From: Phycicoccus sp.
GTDB taxonomy: Bacteria > Actinomycetota > Actinomycetes > Actinomycetales > Dermatophilaceae
Direction: 5' to 3'
DNA: 64,000 bases
Assembly: GCA_012927555.1 (NCBI GenBank)
Contig: JABBOX010000071.1
Span: 1-64,000, forward strand
A program made the position numbers and the translations under genes. The notes below the pieces were generated by a model. It searched no databases and was not told where the DNA came from. It was given only the letters and a program-made list of their open reading frames with translations. Of this stretch, positions 53,877-63,252 are shown piece by piece (position 1 is the first letter of the stretch; each line of letters opens with the position of its first letter).

Positions 53877-54424
53877 TCACGCTGGTTGAACTCGCGGAAG
53901 AGCACCGCTGGCAGGTATTGGACTGGCGCAACGACCCTGACGTGACGCGCTACATGTACCAGAGCGACCCCATCCCCCGAGACGTGCATGACGCCTGGTT
54001 CACCGGACTGCTGGCGGCACAGGATCGCGAGGGCTGGGCGGTTGTCATGGACGGCACGCCGGTCGGAGCTGCTTTCGTCTCCGACATCGACAAAGGCAAC
54101 AGCCGCGCGTCGTGGGCCTTCTACCTGGCGGACCCCTCAACTCGCGGTCGGGGAGTCGGATCAGCGGTTGAGTACCTCGTGCTGGAGCATGTGTTCAATG
54201 AGCTCAAGCTGCACAAGCTCTGTTGCGAGGTATTATCCTTCAACCAGGCCGTGGTGACCATGCACAAGAAGTTCGGGTTCGTGCAAGAGGGTCTTCTTCG
54301 CGAGCATCGGCGCCGTGATGGTCAGTGGCTCGACGTTCACGTCTTGGCCATGTTCGAGGGAACCTGGGCCGAGCTGCGCGCCGGTTTCACCGAGAAGCTC
54401 CGCGGTCGGGGTCTTGTCGCCTGA
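53873..54424 (+). CDS. pseH: GNAT acyltransferase, PseH-like
   Basis: 183 residues of the GNAT fold: ITLVELAEEHRWQVLDWRND, VTRYMYQSDPIPRDVHDAWF, the acyl-CoA-binding DPSTRGRGVGSAVEYLVLEH and HKLCCEVLSFNQAVVTMHKK, FGFVQEGLLREHRRRDGQW. In the pathway PseH acylates the 4-amino group made by PseC. The donor is normally acetyl-CoA, but GNAT domains of this family can use longer acyl groups and the MaoC-like neighbour makes a hydroxyacyl donor plausible here. ATG 53873 overlaps the MaoC gene. It converges with pseI, 24 bp apart. Confidence 0.9.
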   Translation: MITLVELAEEHRWQVLDWRNDPDVTRYMYQSDPIPRDVHDAWFTGLLAAQDREGWAVVMDGTPVGAAFVSDIDKGNSRASWAFYLADPSTRGRGVGSAVEYLVLEHVFNELKLHKLCCEVLSFNQAVVTMHKKFGFVQEGLLREHRRRDGQWLDVHVLAMFEGTWAELRAGFTEKLRGRGLVA

Positions 54425-54448
54425 CCAGGATCGTGATCAAGCCGGGCT

Positions 54449-55525
54449 CTAGATGACGTCCCAGGTCAGCGGCGTCCCCTTCTTGGCATCGACGCGGAAA
54501 GCGCGCCCTTGCGCCACGCTGAACAGGTCTGGCGCAAGGCCACCAGCGGGCCGGATGGATCGGACGTTGGCACCTGTGACCACGTCCCCGGCGACGACGT
54601 CCTCGACAACGAACAGGGAACGGCGAAAGCGCAGGCCCTCACCTTCGGACGCTGTTGCGCCGATATGGGGCCTTCCAAGGGAGACTCGGGCGTTCTCGGA
54701 CTCGCGAACCAACGCCGCGAGCTCCTGCGGCTCGAGCGAGAACGCGGAGTCGACCCCGCCGGTCTCACGCGAGAGGGTCACGTGCTTCTCGATAACGCAG
54801 GCGCCCAGCGCAACCGCTGCAATCGCCGCCCCGATGCCACTCGTGTGGTCTGACAGGCCGACGAGGGTGCCGAAGGTGTCAGCCATCACCGGGATGCCTA
54901 GCAGGTTCGAATCGGCCGGGTCGGCGGGGTACGAGGCGGTGCACGAGAGCACGATGATCTGGTCATTGCCGGTGCTACGGACGGCCTTGACCGCGGCATC
55001 GATCTCACCGACCGACGCCATCCCCGTCGAGACGATGACCGGCTTGCCTGTCGCGGCGGCGAGCCGGATCAGCGGGAGATCCACAATCTCCGAGGATGCG
55101 ATCTTGTAGCAGGGGACGCCGAGCTCCTCGAGGAACGAGACCGCGGTGGGGTCGAACGGACTCGAGAACGCGAGCAGTCCAAGCTCGTGGGCCAGATCAA
55201 AGATCGGGGCGTGCCACTCCCACGGGGTGTGGGCTTCCTCATAGAGGTCGTAGAGCCGGCGGTTCGGCCAGAGCTCATGCCCGGAAGAGATGCGGAAGTC
55301 AGGAGTGTCGGCGTCAATCGTGATCGTGTCGGCGGTGTAGGTCTGGAGCTTGATCGCATGGGCGCCTGCCTCGGCTGCGGCGCGAACGATGGCCAGCGCC
55401 TTACCCAGGTCACCGTCATGGTTGCCCGACATCTCAGCGATGATGAACGGCGTCGCGTCAGGACCAACCTCGCGACCACCAATGGTGATGTTGCGTGCGC
55501 CGGCGTTACCGCTCTGCTTCGTCAT
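54449..55525 (-). CDS. pseI: Pseudaminic acid synthase
   Basis: 358 residues. The NeuB domain has PFIIAEMSGNHDGDLGKAL, HAIKLQTYTADTITID, HTPWEWHAPIFDLAHELG, CYKIASSEIVDLPLI and VGLSDHTSGIGAAIAAVALG. The C-terminal SAF-like domain has RRSLFVVEDVVAGDVVTGAN. The match to Campylobacter PseI is clear in the first 120 residues. It condenses the PseG product with phosphoenolpyruvate to form the nonulosonate. A GAGGACACC ribosome site precedes ATG 55525. It is transcribed divergently from pseB, with a shared 99-bp promoter region, and opposite to pseFGH. Confidence 0.95.
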   Translation of the reverse strand: MTKQSGNAGARNITIGGREVGPDATPFIIAEMSGNHDGDLGKALAIVRAAAEAGAHAIKLQTYTADTITIDADTPDFRISSGHELWPNRRLYDLYEEAHTPWEWHAPIFDLAHELGLLAFSSPFDPTAVSFLEELGVPCYKIASSEIVDLPLIRLAAATGKPVIVSTGMASVGEIDAAVKAVRSTGNDQIIVLSCTASYPADPADSNLLGIPVMADTFGTLVGLSDHTSGIGAAIAAVALGACVIEKHVTLSRETGGVDSAFSLEPQELAALVRESENARVSLGRPHIGATASEGEGLRFRRSLFVVEDVVAGDVVTGANVRSIRPAGGLAPDLFSVAQGRAFRVDAKKGTPLTWDVI

Positions 55526-55624
55526 GGTGTCCTCTGTTCCCGCGCCTCACGGGGCGCGCATCCTTTGTGCTGGATCTGACCGTGACATCATGCCTTAAAC
55601 ACACGCCACGCCTTGGAGGCACAA

Positions 55625-56608
55625 ATGCCGGTCCTGTCAGGTTCCTCGATTCTCGTGACGGGCGGGACGGGTTCGTTCGGCAAAGCCTTCATCCAAGAGC
55701 TCCTGGACAACGACGACCCGCGACGCATCGTCATCTTCAGCCGGGACGAGCTCAAGCAGTACGAATGCCGCCAGCGGTTCAACGACGACCCCCGCCTGCG
55801 CTGGTTCCTGGGTGACATCCGCGACCAGCACCGACTCAACCGCGCCATGCACGGGGTCGACTACGTCGTCCACGCGGCCGCTCTCAAACAGGTCGACACC
55901 GCCGAGTACAACCCGTATGAGTTCGTCAAGACCAACATCATCGGCTCGCAGAACGTCATCGAGGCGTGCATCGACGCCGGCGTCAAGAAGGTCGTGGCCC
56001 TGTCCACCGACAAGGCCTCCAGCCCGATCAACCTGTATGGCGCCACAAAGCTGACCGCCGACAAGCTCTTCATCACCGGCAACCATTACGCCGCCGCCTA
56101 CCCCACACGATTCAGCGTCGTCCGCTACGGCAACGTTATGGGTAGCCGCGGCTCGGTGATCCCGTTCTTCCGCAAGCTCGGCGAGGCTGGAAAGTCCCTG
56201 CCCATCACGGACCTGCGGATGACCCGGTTCTTCATCACCTTGCCGCAAGCCGTGAAGTTCGTGCTGGACTCCTTCGAGATGATGCACGGCGGCGAGCTCT
56301 ACGTGCCCCGCATCCCCTCCATGAAGATCGTCGACCTGGCCCAGGCTGTCGTTCCCGGCGCGCCGATGCACAACATGGGCCTTCGCCCCGGTGAGAAGTT
56401 GCACGAAGAGATGATCTCCGCCGAAGAGGGCCGTCGCGCCCTGCGTGTCGGCGACCGCTACGTCCTACAGCCCGACCTGGCGGCGTGGGGCTACCAGCCA
56501 CCGGCCGGCGGCGTGCCCGTGGCCGACGGCTTCCATTACACCTCGGACAACAACGACCAGTGGTTCACCCTCGAAGAGATCACCAAGCTCCTGGAAACGG
56601 ACGTCTGA
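55625..56608 (+). CDS. pseB: UDP-N-acetylglucosamine 4,6-dehydratase (inverting), PseB
   Basis: 327 residues. Seen: ILVTGGTGSFGKAFIQELLD, FSRDELKQYECRQRFND, VVHAAALKQVDTAEYNPYEF with the catalytic region, NLYGATKLTADKLF, RYGNVMGSRGSVIPFF and GLRPGEKLHEEMISAEE. These are the hallmarks of the 5-inverting dehydratase that opens pseudaminic acid synthesis. The track TTG at 55613 is replaced by ATG 55625, which follows GGAGG at good spacing. pseC starts 3 bp after the stop. Confidence 0.96.
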   Translation: MPVLSGSSILVTGGTGSFGKAFIQELLDNDDPRRIVIFSRDELKQYECRQRFNDDPRLRWFLGDIRDQHRLNRAMHGVDYVVHAAALKQVDTAEYNPYEFVKTNIIGSQNVIEACIDAGVKKVVALSTDKASSPINLYGATKLTADKLFITGNHYAAAYPTRFSVVRYGNVMGSRGSVIPFFRKLGEAGKSLPITDLRMTRFFITLPQAVKFVLDSFEMMHGGELYVPRIPSMKIVDLAQAVVPGAPMHNMGLRPGEKLHEEMISAEEGRRALRVGDRYVLQPDLAAWGYQPPAGGVPVADGFHYTSDNNDQWFTLEEITKLLETDV

Positions 56609-56611
56609 GCC

Positions 56612-57739
56612 GTGCTCCCCTACGGACGTCAGTCCATCGACGAGTCGGACATCGAGGCCGTCGCGGCCGTCATGCGCAGCGACTGGTTGACCACCGGCCC
56701 CGCGGTGACCGCCTTCGAAGGAGATCTTGCCCGTATCTTCGGCGTCTCCCCCGTGGTGTCGGTCAGTTCCGGGACGGCCGCCCTGCACGTGGCCTACGCC
56801 GCGATGGGAGTGGGCGCAGGAGACGAGGTCATCACCACGCCACTGACGTTCATCGCGACAGCCAGTTGCGCCTCGCTCCTGGGCGCAACCGTCGTGTTCG
56901 CGGACATCAGCGAGGACACCGGCAACCTCGACCCGAACGCCGTCTCTGCCGCCATGACCAACCGCACCAAGGTCGTCGCCGGGGTCGACTACGCCGGACA
57001 CCCGATCGACGTCACGGCGTTGGCCGAGATCGCTCATGCGGGCGGCGCGCTGCTGCTCGAGGACGCCGCGCACTCTATCGGCGGGTCGCTGGACGGTCAG
57101 CCGGTCGGGTCGCTGGCGGACGTCACGACGTTCTCGTTCTTCCCGACCAAGAACCTCACCACGGCCGAGGGCGGCGCCGTCGTGAGCCTGCACGATGACG
57201 TTATCGACCGCGCCGTGAGGTTCCGCAGCATCGGCCTGGTCCGCGACCCCGCGATGCTGCGCTCCCCGGACGAGGGCCCCTGGCACCAGGAGGTCCATGC
57301 CTTCGGCCTGAACTACCGCCTGCCGGACCTGCTGTGCGTGCTCGGCTCCAGCCAGCTGCCCCGCCTGCCCGCCTTCAAGGCTCGCCGCGACGCGATCACC
57401 GCCCGTTACAACGCGGGGCTTGCCGGCATCGACGAGCTGCGGCTGCCCTCGTGCCGCGAGGGCGCAGACCCGATGTGGCACCTCTACCCGCTGCGGATCC
57501 GCGACGGCCGCCGACGGGCACTGTTCGAGCACCTGCGGGCCAACGACATCGGCGCCCAGGTCAACTACCTGCCCGTCTACCGGCATCCCGTCTACGCCGA
57601 CCTCGGCTACCGGCCCGGCATGTGCCCCGTGGCCGAGGAGTACTACGCGCAGGAGATCTCCCTTCCGTTGTTCCCCACCCTCACCGATGTCGACGTCGAC
57701 CGCGTGATCGCCCTGATCCGCGGATTCGTCGGCGCCTGA
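56612..57739 (+). CDS. pseC: UDP-4-amino-sugar aminotransferase PseC
   Basis: 375 residues of the DegT/DnrJ/EryC1 PLP fold: LPYGRQSIDESDIEAV, VVSVSSGTAALHVAYAAMG, the PLP-contacting LLEDAAHSIGGSLDG, the catalytic lysine in FFPTKNLTTAEGGAVV, FGLNYRLPDLLCVLGSSQL and SLPLFPTLTDVDV. It aminates the 4-keto sugar from PseB. GTG 56612 lies 3 bp after pseB. The next gene is the flippase, 12 bp downstream. Confidence 0.95.
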   Translation: MLPYGRQSIDESDIEAVAAVMRSDWLTTGPAVTAFEGDLARIFGVSPVVSVSSGTAALHVAYAAMGVGAGDEVITTPLTFIATASCASLLGATVVFADISEDTGNLDPNAVSAAMTNRTKVVAGVDYAGHPIDVTALAEIAHAGGALLLEDAAHSIGGSLDGQPVGSLADVTTFSFFPTKNLTTAEGGAVVSLHDDVIDRAVRFRSIGLVRDPAMLRSPDEGPWHQEVHAFGLNYRLPDLLCVLGSSQLPRLPAFKARRDAITARYNAGLAGIDELRLPSCREGADPMWHLYPLRIRDGRRRALFEHLRANDIGAQVNYLPVYRHPVYADLGYRPGMCPVAEEYYAQEISLPLFPTLTDVDVDRVIALIRGFVGA

Positions 57740-57751
57740 TCGCGACGCCCC

Positions 57752-59206
57752 GTGACCACCGAGGCTGACAGCGACAGTCACGGCGACAGTCACGGCGCGG
57801 CGGGCGCCGCAGCCAGCAAGGGTGTTCTTGGCCGCGGGTCCATCTACCCGATCGGCACCGCGGCGCCGATCCTGGCCAACCTCGCGGTCGTACCCGTCGT
57901 CACCCGGATGCTGGGCAAGCCCGGCTATGGCGTCGTGGCCATCGCCATCGTGGTCATCCAGGTCGCTATGATGGCCGGGAGCTTCGGGATGCCGTCGGTC
58001 ATCACCCGGCACGGGATCCTCGCGCAGTCCGGTGTCGCCGGCGCACGGGCCCTGCTCATTCGCGGGTCGCTGATGACGATCGGGCTGATCACCGCGATCA
58101 TCCTCACCGCGCCGCTGTGGAACCGGCTCGTCCAGGCGCCGCTGCGCGACGCCGTTCTGCTGGCCCGAGGCGCAAGCGCCGTCGTCGTCGTGGTGGAGAA
58201 CTCCCAGGCCCTGCTGCGGGTGCTCGACCGCCCGGGCGCGTTCGTCTCCCTGTCCTTGACAGCCACCCTGGGAGGGCCCCTGCTCGGGCTCGCACTGCTG
58301 GCCCCGTCTGCGCCCGTCCGCTCCCCCGAGCGCTACTTGGTCGGGCTCACAGCAGGCTACGCCGCCGCCGCCGCAGTCGGGCTGGTCCTGGGCCTGCGAG
58401 GAGGTCACCCACAACGGGACCGCGGCGACACCCGCGCAGCGCTGCGGCTCGGGCTGCCCGTCATACCGCACCTGGTGGCCCTGTTCCTGGCCAACGGCGC
58501 CCTGGTATTCCTCGCCGGACAACTCTTCGACATCGCCTCAGCCGGCCGCATCCAACTGGCCCTGCTGGTGGGCAGCGCCCCAGCAGTGATCACCTCGGCG
58601 CTGAACAACTCATGGGCGCCGATCATCTACCGCACGCCCGCTCACGAGCGCGGCGCCGTCCTAGCGCACACCGCACGCGACATCACAACCCTGATCGCGC
58701 TGATCTCCGGCGGCGTCGCACTCCTCTCGCCGTGGCTGATGCGCCTCGTCGCGGACGCAGGCTTTGCCCCGCTCGAACTCGTCCCAGCGGTAGCGATCGT
58801 CGCCTTCGGCTGCGTCCTGTCCGTGGCATATCTAGCCAACGTGCACCTCGTCTTCGCCGCCGGCCGCTCACTCGGACTGTCCGTGATAACCCCGCTCAGC
58901 CTGCTGATCGGCCTCGGCTGCGCCTACCTGATCGGACGTCAGAACCTCGTACTGCTCGCCGTCGGCTTCCCCACGACCTATGCCGTGCTGGCCTTGGGCA
59001 CCGCCGGGCTACGTCGCTATCTCCACGCCGCACGCTGGAGCGAGACCACCCTGCTCATGCCAGCCGGGATCGGGCTCGCCCTCTGTGTCCTCGGCGCCGT
59101 CCTGCCCGCATCCGGGGCGGCCGAGCGCGTCCGGATAGCCATGGCCACACTCGCCGGCCTCGGAACACTACGGCTAGGCCGACGCGTCCTGAGGCGAAGC
59201 CCATGA
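57752..59206 (+). CDS. Wzx-like oligosaccharide flippase
   Basis: 484 residues with about twelve to fourteen hydrophobic helices. An N-terminal soluble extension carries two copies of DSHGDSHG. Typical of MOP-superfamily polysaccharide flippases are the ILANLAVVPVVTRMLGKPGYG start, where the first helix ends in a conserved RMLG-type turn, and NLVLLAVGFPTTYAVLALG near the end. It would carry the lipid-linked repeat unit containing pseudaminic acid across the membrane. No Wzy-type polymerase could be identified. GTG 57752 is used; a shorter start is possible. Confidence 0.83.
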   Translation: MTTEADSDSHGDSHGAAGAAASKGVLGRGSIYPIGTAAPILANLAVVPVVTRMLGKPGYGVVAIAIVVIQVAMMAGSFGMPSVITRHGILAQSGVAGARALLIRGSLMTIGLITAIILTAPLWNRLVQAPLRDAVLLARGASAVVVVVENSQALLRVLDRPGAFVSLSLTATLGGPLLGLALLAPSAPVRSPERYLVGLTAGYAAAAAVGLVLGLRGGHPQRDRGDTRAALRLGLPVIPHLVALFLANGALVFLAGQLFDIASAGRIQLALLVGSAPAVITSALNNSWAPIIYRTPAHERGAVLAHTARDITTLIALISGGVALLSPWLMRLVADAGFAPLELVPAVAIVAFGCVLSVAYLANVHLVFAAGRSLGLSVITPLSLLIGLGCAYLIGRQNLVLLAVGFPTTYAVLALGTAGLRRYLHAARWSETTLLMPAGIGLALCVLGAVLPASGAAERVRIAMATLAGLGTLRLGRRVLRRSP

Positions 59207-59227
59207 CTCCCTGGGCCCACGCCGTGA

Positions 59228-61300
59228 CTAGCCGGCGGCAGGCAGAGCGGCGTTGAAAGCGCTCAGCAGGCGCGGCGCCAGCGAGAGGCCATACGTCTGG
59301 GTCATATGGTGGCTGTCGCGGTAGACCAACACGCCACCGATGACTGGTGCGCAGGGGTCATCCGGGCAGATTGCGTTGTTGAGGTCGATCAGCGACGCTC
59401 CGACAAGTCCGTCAACCGCTGCGATCTGTGCGGCACCGACGTCCATGGTCTTGTTCCGGGGCAACGCACACTTCTTGAGGTGCCGGCTGTTACCCGATAC
59501 GCAGTCCCCCATGTCGATCCCGGGCCGTGGCGTGTCCCTCAGTACGAGAACCTTCGTGCCGGCTGCGATCAGGGTGCTGTAGTTGCTTCTCAATCCATCC
59601 GCCATGGCATGTGCACTCGCTGCAGCGTCCAACGGCCCGTCGGTTGACGACACCAGGTATTCAGCCTGGCTAGTGATCAGGACCGCCGGCCGCTGGGCGG
59701 TGAGATACGCGGCGACGTTCTTGTTCCAAGCCTCGCATGACGCGGACCATGACGTTGCCAGCCGCACGCTCGCGTAGGGACATCCATCCTTGGAGACCAG
59801 GGTGAGGCGCCAGTGGCGTGTCGCGGCAACCTCCGCAAGTGCCGTAGCCCACTGCGCCGCGTGTGAGTCGCCGACAAGAACCACGTGCACAGAGGAGAGG
59901 CTGTCACCCGCATCGCAGGTCTTGAGCCTGTCGTTGTCGCGCCCCGACCCGCAAGCGGGGCTTCCCTCAACTTGCCCTGGCTGCGGGGTGAAGTCGCCGG
60001 GATCGTCAACTGCGACCCCTGCAAGGTCGCCCAGAGGCGAAGCAGCCAACGTCTGGGCGCCGAACTTCTCGACCGCCCCGACTGCGCCTGAGCTTGCGTC
60101 CACAGCGGTTGCTGGGAGAACTGGGGGGACGGCGACGAGAAACACCAGAGCTGCCGTACTCGTTGCGAGAAGAATCATCGCGCCGCCCTTCAGTGCGTCC
60201 CCTGTCGTGAGCAGGCCCTTGGCTGTGCGCGCTGGTTCCTCCACGAGGTAGAAGGCCAACAGTGCCGGCAGGAAGGAGAGAGCAACCACGGCGAGACCCT
60301 GAGACTGCGTGAGGGCTCCCCACTTCGCCGTCGCGAACACGACGAAAGGCCAGTGCCAGAGGTACAGCGAGTACGACCAGTCACCGAGCTTCCTGAAAGG
60401 CGCCAGACCGAGCACCGCAACAGGTCCGGCAGCGCCCGCAGCAGGCCCAACCGCGATAACGGCAGCCGTGCCGAGAACGGGAAGCATGGCGGCATAGCCA
60501 GGGAACGTCGTGTGGCTGGTGTAGATGAAACCCGAGGCAACCGCCGCGATCAGCCCGACCCAGCCGACGACCATGGCCAGAAAGGTGGGGATCCGACGCA
60601 GGTGTGAGGCGAACACCGCGACGGCGCCCCCGACCGCGAGCTCCCAGAGCCTGGTTGTCGTGACGAAGTAGGCGCTGCCCGGATTGCTCGAGCTCAGGTG
60701 GATGCACCACAGAAGCGAGGGGATAGTGACGGCGGCCAGGAGCAGGGCACCGCCTGAGGTGAGGCTGGCGCGGCGTCGCCGGGCGCGAAGGGTGAAGATC
60801 AGCAGGAGAACGGGCCAGATGAAGTAGAACTGCTCCTCGACCCCGAGCGACCAGAAGTGTTGTAGCGGGCTTGGCGCCAGGGCGGACGCCAGGTAGTCCG
60901 TTGACTGGCTGGAGAGTCGCCAGTTCATGCCGAACAGGCTGCTCGCAAGAAGGTCCTTGCCGATCGAGCCCCAGCGGACGGACGGCAAGAACACGCGCGT
61001 GGAGAGCGCAACGAAGATGATCAGGAGGGCACTGGCCGGGAGCAGACGGCGCGCACGGCGTGCATAAAAGCCCGTCAGAGAGATGCTGCGACTGGCCGAG
61101 GCCTCTCGGTAGAGGATTCCGGTCATGAGGAACCCCGAGATGACAAAGAAAACGTCGACGCCGACATATCCTCCGGGTAGCACGCTGAGCCCGGCGTGCC
61201 ACAGAATGACGAGGACCACGGCTACGGCGCGCAGCCCCTGGATGTCGCCTCGGAAGGTGCTCTTCGCGCTGCCTTGGGCTACAAAGTCAGGTCGGAGCAC
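59228..61300 (-). CDS. OafA/YrhL-type acyltransferase with SGNH domain (copy 2)
   Basis: 690 residues, the same length and layout as the acyltransferase at 34947-37019. Membrane domain: LRAVAVVLVILWHAGL with the catalytic His, GGYVGVDVFFVISGFLM and GFYARRARRLLPAS. Exported domain: VVLVGDSHAAQWATALAEVA with the serine and VYRDSHHMTQTYGLSLAP with the closing Asp-x-His. It probably O-acylates the glycan built by the surrounding genes. GTG 61300 is preferred; the longer track start would add 21 residues without family features. Confidence 0.9.
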   Translation of the reverse strand: MLRPDFVAQGSAKSTFRGDIQGLRAVAVVLVILWHAGLSVLPGGYVGVDVFFVISGFLMTGILYREASASRSISLTGFYARRARRLLPASALLIIFVALSTRVFLPSVRWGSIGKDLLASSLFGMNWRLSSQSTDYLASALAPSPLQHFWSLGVEEQFYFIWPVLLLIFTLRARRRRASLTSGGALLLAAVTIPSLLWCIHLSSSNPGSAYFVTTTRLWELAVGGAVAVFASHLRRIPTFLAMVVGWVGLIAAVASGFIYTSHTTFPGYAAMLPVLGTAAVIAVGPAAGAAGPVAVLGLAPFRKLGDWSYSLYLWHWPFVVFATAKWGALTQSQGLAVVALSFLPALLAFYLVEEPARTAKGLLTTGDALKGGAMILLATSTAALVFLVAVPPVLPATAVDASSGAVGAVEKFGAQTLAASPLGDLAGVAVDDPGDFTPQPGQVEGSPACGSGRDNDRLKTCDAGDSLSSVHVVLVGDSHAAQWATALAEVAATRHWRLTLVSKDGCPYASVRLATSWSASCEAWNKNVAAYLTAQRPAVLITSQAEYLVSSTDGPLDAAASAHAMADGLRSNYSTLIAAGTKVLVLRDTPRPGIDMGDCVSGNSRHLKKCALPRNKTMDVGAAQIAAVDGLVGASLIDLNNAICPDDPCAPVIGGVLVYRDSHHMTQTYGLSLAPRLLSAFNAALPAAG

Positions 61301-61581
61301 GGCACCGACTCTACCGGTGTGGGGCCATTTGACGGACTTCGGCGGCGGCAAGGCCGATCTCATACCTGGTCTTCGAAGAGCGGCAGGGCCAGGAACCTTC
61401 GGCCGGGCTGTGGAAGTGGTGCTGGATATCCAACGGATGTCTCCTGCTCGGTTCGGACCATCAACCCCGAAGGCGCCCGTCCGTTGGCACTGTCTGTGTT
61501 TTGTCCGGGCTCGTCGGCGCTTCGCCTAGTCTTGTCAGCGCCCCAACGTTCGTTTTCTCCCCTTGCGAAGGACCACCACCA

Positions 61582-62499
61582 GTGACTGTCGACGTTCTCT
61601 TTCCCTATTACGGCGACGTCGCCATGATGAAGCAGGCGGTCGAGAGCGTCCTTGGTCAGACGAGCCAGGACTGGACCTTGACGGTCGTCGATGACGGCTA
61701 CCCGGACGACAGCGTCCCCGGATACTTCGGCGCCCTCGCCGCCAAGGACCCCCGTATCACCTACGTTCGCAACGAGGCTAACCTCGGCGCCAACGGCAAC
61801 TACCGCAAGGCGCTCACTTTCGTGCGCAACGAGCTCGCGGTGGTCATGGGCGCCGACGACGTCATGCTGGCGAACTACATCGAGACGGTCGTGGCCGCGC
61901 ACCAGCAGTTCCCCTCGGCGCAGATCATCCAGCCGGGCGTGCAGGTGATCGACGAACACAACCAGCCCGTGATGGGCCTGGTCGACCGGACGAAACGCCT
62001 CTACGCCCCACGGGTCCATGGCTCGGATGGCCGCCGACTGCTCAGCGGTGAGCCACTGGCGGTCAGCCTGATGAGGGGCAACTGGCTCTACTTCCCCTCC
62101 CTCTGCTGGAAGTCCGACTCCTTCGTCGCGATGAACTTCCGCGAGGGGCTCAACGTGGTGCAGGACCTGGCGCTTGCCCTTGACCTGATCAAGGCCGGCG
62201 GCAGCCTGGTCGTGGACAGCACGGTCTGTTTCCAGTACCGCCGCCACCGCGAGAGCGACTCATCCTGGCGCGCCCTGGAGGGAACCCGGTTCATCGAGGA
62301 GCGCGAGTTCTTCACAGGGATGGCCGACGAGTTCGCCGCGATGGGCTGGCGCCGGGCGGCCCGCACCGCCCGGCTGCACGTGTCATCGCGACTCAACGCC
62401 GCACTCCTGCTGCCCAAGGCGATGCGGAGCAAGCAGCACGAGGGCGTGCGCAACCTGCGCCACCACGTGATGGCCCGGCCCGGCAGATCGAAGAAGTGA
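61582..62499 (+). CDS. GT2 family glycosyltransferase
   Basis: 305 residues: VDVLFPYYGDVAMMKQAVES, VVDDGYPDDSVPGYF, NLGANGNYRKALTF and the catalytic VVMGADDVMLANYI. The C-terminal region (LVVDSTVCFQYRRHRESDSS) lacks helices. It is a candidate transferase for one sugar of the repeat unit; the substrate is unknown. GTG 61582 follows AAGGAC; the track start adds 27 unlikely residues. It is coupled to the next gene by GTGA. Confidence 0.88.
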   Translation: MTVDVLFPYYGDVAMMKQAVESVLGQTSQDWTLTVVDDGYPDDSVPGYFGALAAKDPRITYVRNEANLGANGNYRKALTFVRNELAVVMGADDVMLANYIETVVAAHQQFPSAQIIQPGVQVIDEHNQPVMGLVDRTKRLYAPRVHGSDGRRLLSGEPLAVSLMRGNWLYFPSLCWKSDSFVAMNFREGLNVVQDLALALDLIKAGGSLVVDSTVCFQYRRHRESDSSWRALEGTRFIEEREFFTGMADEFAAMGWRRAARTARLHVSSRLNAALLLPKAMRSKQHEGVRNLRHHVMARPGRSKK

Positions 62500-63218
62500 C
62501 GGTCGAGCAGCCCGCCTATACTTCGAAGAAGGCTGAACAGACGGGATCAGGCGTGCACGACACTTGGGTGATCATTCCTCTGTTCAACGAGGAATCAGTT
62601 ATTGGTGACGTCGTCGCCCAGGTCCTCACGGCCTTCGACCAGGTCGTCTGCGTCGACGACGGCTCAACGGACCGCTCGGCCGCGCGAGCGGCACAAGCCG
62701 GAGCCCGGGTCGTGCGCCACCCGCTCAACCTGGGACAGGGCGCGGCGTTGCAGACCGGCTTCCAGTACGCCCTCGCCGATCCGTCGATGCAGTACGTCGT
62801 CACCTTCGACGCCGACGGACAGCACCAGATCGCGGACGCCCTCGGGATGGTCGAGCGACTGCGGGCTGGCGAGGCTGACGTCGTCTTCGGCTCGCGCTTC
62901 CTGGATGAACGAACCAAGCCGAACTTCGCCAAGAAGATGGTGCTTCGCGCCGCGGTGGGCTACACCAACTTGACCACGCGTACCCGGTTGACCGACGCGC
63001 ACAACGGGCTGCGCGCCATACGTCGCCCTGTGGTCGCGCAGCTCGACATCACCCAGAACCGCATGGCGCACGCCAGCGAGCTCGTCGCCCAGATCGGCGC
63101 GTCCAAGGCCAGCTACGTGGAGCACCCGGTGCACATCCTCTACACCGACTACTCCAAGTCCAAGGGGCAGTCGCTGTGGAACTCCATCAACATCCTGGCC
63201 GACCTGATCCTGCGATGA
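62496..63218 (+). CDS. GT2 family, polyprenyl-phosphate hexosyltransferase-like
   Basis: 240 residues: WVIIPLFNEESVIGDVV, CVDDGSTDRSAARAA, HPLNLGQGAALQTGFQYAL, the DADGQHQ catalytic motif and SRFLDERTKPNF. This is a dolichol-phosphate-mannose-synthase-like enzyme without C-terminal membrane helices. The downstream DUF2304 protein supplies membrane segments, and the two are a recurrent pair that probably charges a polyprenyl-phosphate. GTG 62496 overlaps the previous stop. Confidence 0.9.
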   Translation: MTVEQPAYTSKKAEQTGSGVHDTWVIIPLFNEESVIGDVVAQVLTAFDQVVCVDDGSTDRSAARAAQAGARVVRHPLNLGQGAALQTGFQYALADPSMQYVVTFDADGQHQIADALGMVERLRAGEADVVFGSRFLDERTKPNFAKKMVLRAAVGYTNLTTRTRLTDAHNGLRAIRRPVVAQLDITQNRMAHASELVAQIGASKASYVEHPVHILYTDYSKSKGQSLWNSINILADLILR

Positions 63219-63252
63219 CGACCGATCACCAGCCCGCCGGAGGGCACACACC

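Noticed and set aside
51701-57739. Legionaminic or sialic acid pathway
   Set aside because: A PseG-type hydrolase and an inverting PseB-like dehydratase are present, and no NeuC/LegG hydrolysing epimerase is found.
56465-58522. 685-residue minus-strand ORF across pseC and the flippase
   Set aside because: Antisense to two well-supported genes, composition biased to G, D, R and Q, no domain.
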